Positions 63,463 to 64,000 of a stretch of 64,000 nucleotides of DNA are shown one piece after another. A program made the translations under genes and the position numbers. Position 1 is the stretch's first letter. Each line of letters starts with the position of its first letter. Origin of the DNA: Rhizobium altiplani (lineage in GTDB: Bacteria; Pseudomonadota; Alphaproteobacteria; Rhizobiales; Rhizobiaceae); contig NZ_LNCD01000137.1 of the NCBI RefSeq assembly GCF_001542405.1, positions 1-64,000 of the forward strand, given 5' to 3'. Below the pieces are notes generated by a model. The model did no database searches. It was not told the origin of the DNA and saw only the letters and a list, made by a program, of their open reading frames with translations.

Positions 63463-64000
63463 CCCTCGACGGCACGTTGGCATTTCTTTCCGCATACTGG
63501 CCGGAAATTGTCTCTATCGTGGCCCTCGTCCTCATGTCGGCGTTCTTCTCCGGCTCGGAGACCGCGCTGACCGCCGTCTCCCGCAGCCGCATCCACACGC
63601 TCGAAGCCAACGGCGAGCAACGTGCGGGGATCGTGCGTCAGCTTATCGAACGCCGCGACCGACTGATCGGCGCGCTGCTCATCGGCAACAACCTCGCCAA
63701 CATCCTGTCCTCGTCGCTGGCGACCAGCCTGTTTCTTGGCGTCTTCGGCAATTCCGGCGTGGCGCTCGCCACCTTGGCGATGACCGTCATCCTGGTCATC
63801 TTCGCCGAAGTGCTGCCGAAGAGCTGGGCGATTTCCACCCCCGATCGGTTTGCGCTGAACACGGCTCCTGCAGTCAAGATGTTTGTCGCCGTCGTCGGTC
63901 CGGTTTCGTCCTTTGTGAATGCGATCGTTCGCCGAATACTGTCGCTCTTCGGCATCAATCTGTCGCGCGAAGTCTCGATGCTCTCCGCGCACGAGGAACT
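63459..64000 (+). CDS. CNNM/CBS-domain (CorC/HlyC-type) membrane protein, truncated at the window end
   Basis: Only the first 180 residues are present. The DUF21/CNNM domain is clear: SAFFSGSETALTAVSRSRIH, RRDRLIGALLIGNNLANILS, SLATSLFLGVFG, VILVIFAEVLPKSWAI. In full-length proteins CBS and CorC-HlyC domains follow; a role in magnesium or cobalt efflux or resistance is usual. ATGA overlap with the aroB stop. Confidence 0.88.
   Translation, partial: MTLDGTLAFLSAYWPEIVSIVALVLMSAFFSGSETALTAVSRSRIHTLEANGEQRAGIVRQLIERRDRLIGALLIGNNLANILSSSLATSLFLGVFGNSGVALATLAMTVILVIFAEVLPKSWAISTPDRFALNTAPAVKMFVAVVGPVSSFVNAIVRRILSLFGINLSREVSMLSAHEE

Noticed and set aside
62224..63495. 423-codon open frame antisense to aroK/aroB
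   Set aside because: The sequence is Arg/Gly-rich shadow translation with no domain; the aroB frame has clear catalytic motifs. Long antisense frames are expected at this GC content.

Overview
The window is an alphaproteobacterial, rhizobial-type chromosome segment (Rhizobium/Sinorhizobium/Agrobacterium relatives) that carries one apparently complete integrated prophage of about 44.9 kb. The host assignment rests on the gene content: hemA-type 5-aminolevulinate synthase, a MocDEF-like rhizopine-type oxygenase set, an aroK-aroB / xerD / accA neighbourhood, a DUF982-like protein and an alphaproteobacterial LexA box (GTTC-N7-GTTC). No tool was run; all family calls come from reading the translated sequences.

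Left host flank (1-9213): 3' part of hemA with a terminator shared with convergent dxr; a BON-domain protein; a small membrane protein; a ThuA-like protein; a LacI-family regulator divergent from an operon for a membrane di-iron oxygenase (MocD-like), a Rieske ferredoxin (MocE-like), a ferredoxin reductase (MocF-like) and a PanB-fold enzyme; then a decayed ankyrin/cytochrome c gene.

Prophage (9214-54084): a 55-bp direct repeat marks attL and attR. attR lies in an intact tRNA-Arg(CCT) gene, and attL keeps only its 3' part. A leftward early operon (16790 to 9318) has almost every gene overlapping the next by 1-17 bp. It includes a phage-encoded DNA sliding clamp, HD, HNH, ASCH and DUF1643-like proteins, an AlpA/Xis-like protein and the integrase. 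The switch region (16.9-18.2 kb) has two clusters of three 18-bp operators (consensus AGCGGT-N6-ACCGCT), one before the leftward operon and one between divergent repressor and Cro-like genes. A LexA box precedes a small gene convergent with the repressor. The rightward early operon (18.6-26.2 kb) carries a CII-like regulator, a ParB-MT-A70 adenine methyltransferase, a PAPS-reductase-like protein, a cytosine methyltransferase, an O-like replication protein with iteron-like repeats inside its gene, and a NusG-like antiterminator followed at once by a strong terminator. Late genes (26.4-51.0 kb) are mosaic: a lambda-like head (GpA terminase, gpW, portal, protease, capsid) with a Mu-like contractile tail (sheath, tube, a frameshifted chaperone pair, tape measure, gpN/P/45/46/47/48-like proteins), two fibres, and a lysis set with nested Rz/Rz1. 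Accessory genes include a leftward polytopic membrane protein after the fibres (possible surface conversion), a secreted protein, and a leftward cargo block ending in a Clp-fold serine protease next to attR.

Right host flank (54039-64000): tRNA-Arg, an M20 amidohydrolase, a DacA-type carboxypeptidase, a His-rich CobW-family GTPase, TusA, an L,D-transpeptidase, accA, xerD, a small membrane protein, aroK, aroB and the start of a CBS/DUF21 (CorC-type) protein.

The most interesting parts are the symmetrical three-plus-three operator switch with probably leaderless repressor and cro transcripts, the LexA-controlled small gene facing a repressor that has no peptidase domain (a candidate SOS induction route), the NusG-like factor and terminator at the early/late boundary, and several slippery or near-slippery sites (T7 in the tail chaperone, G9 before the sliding clamp).
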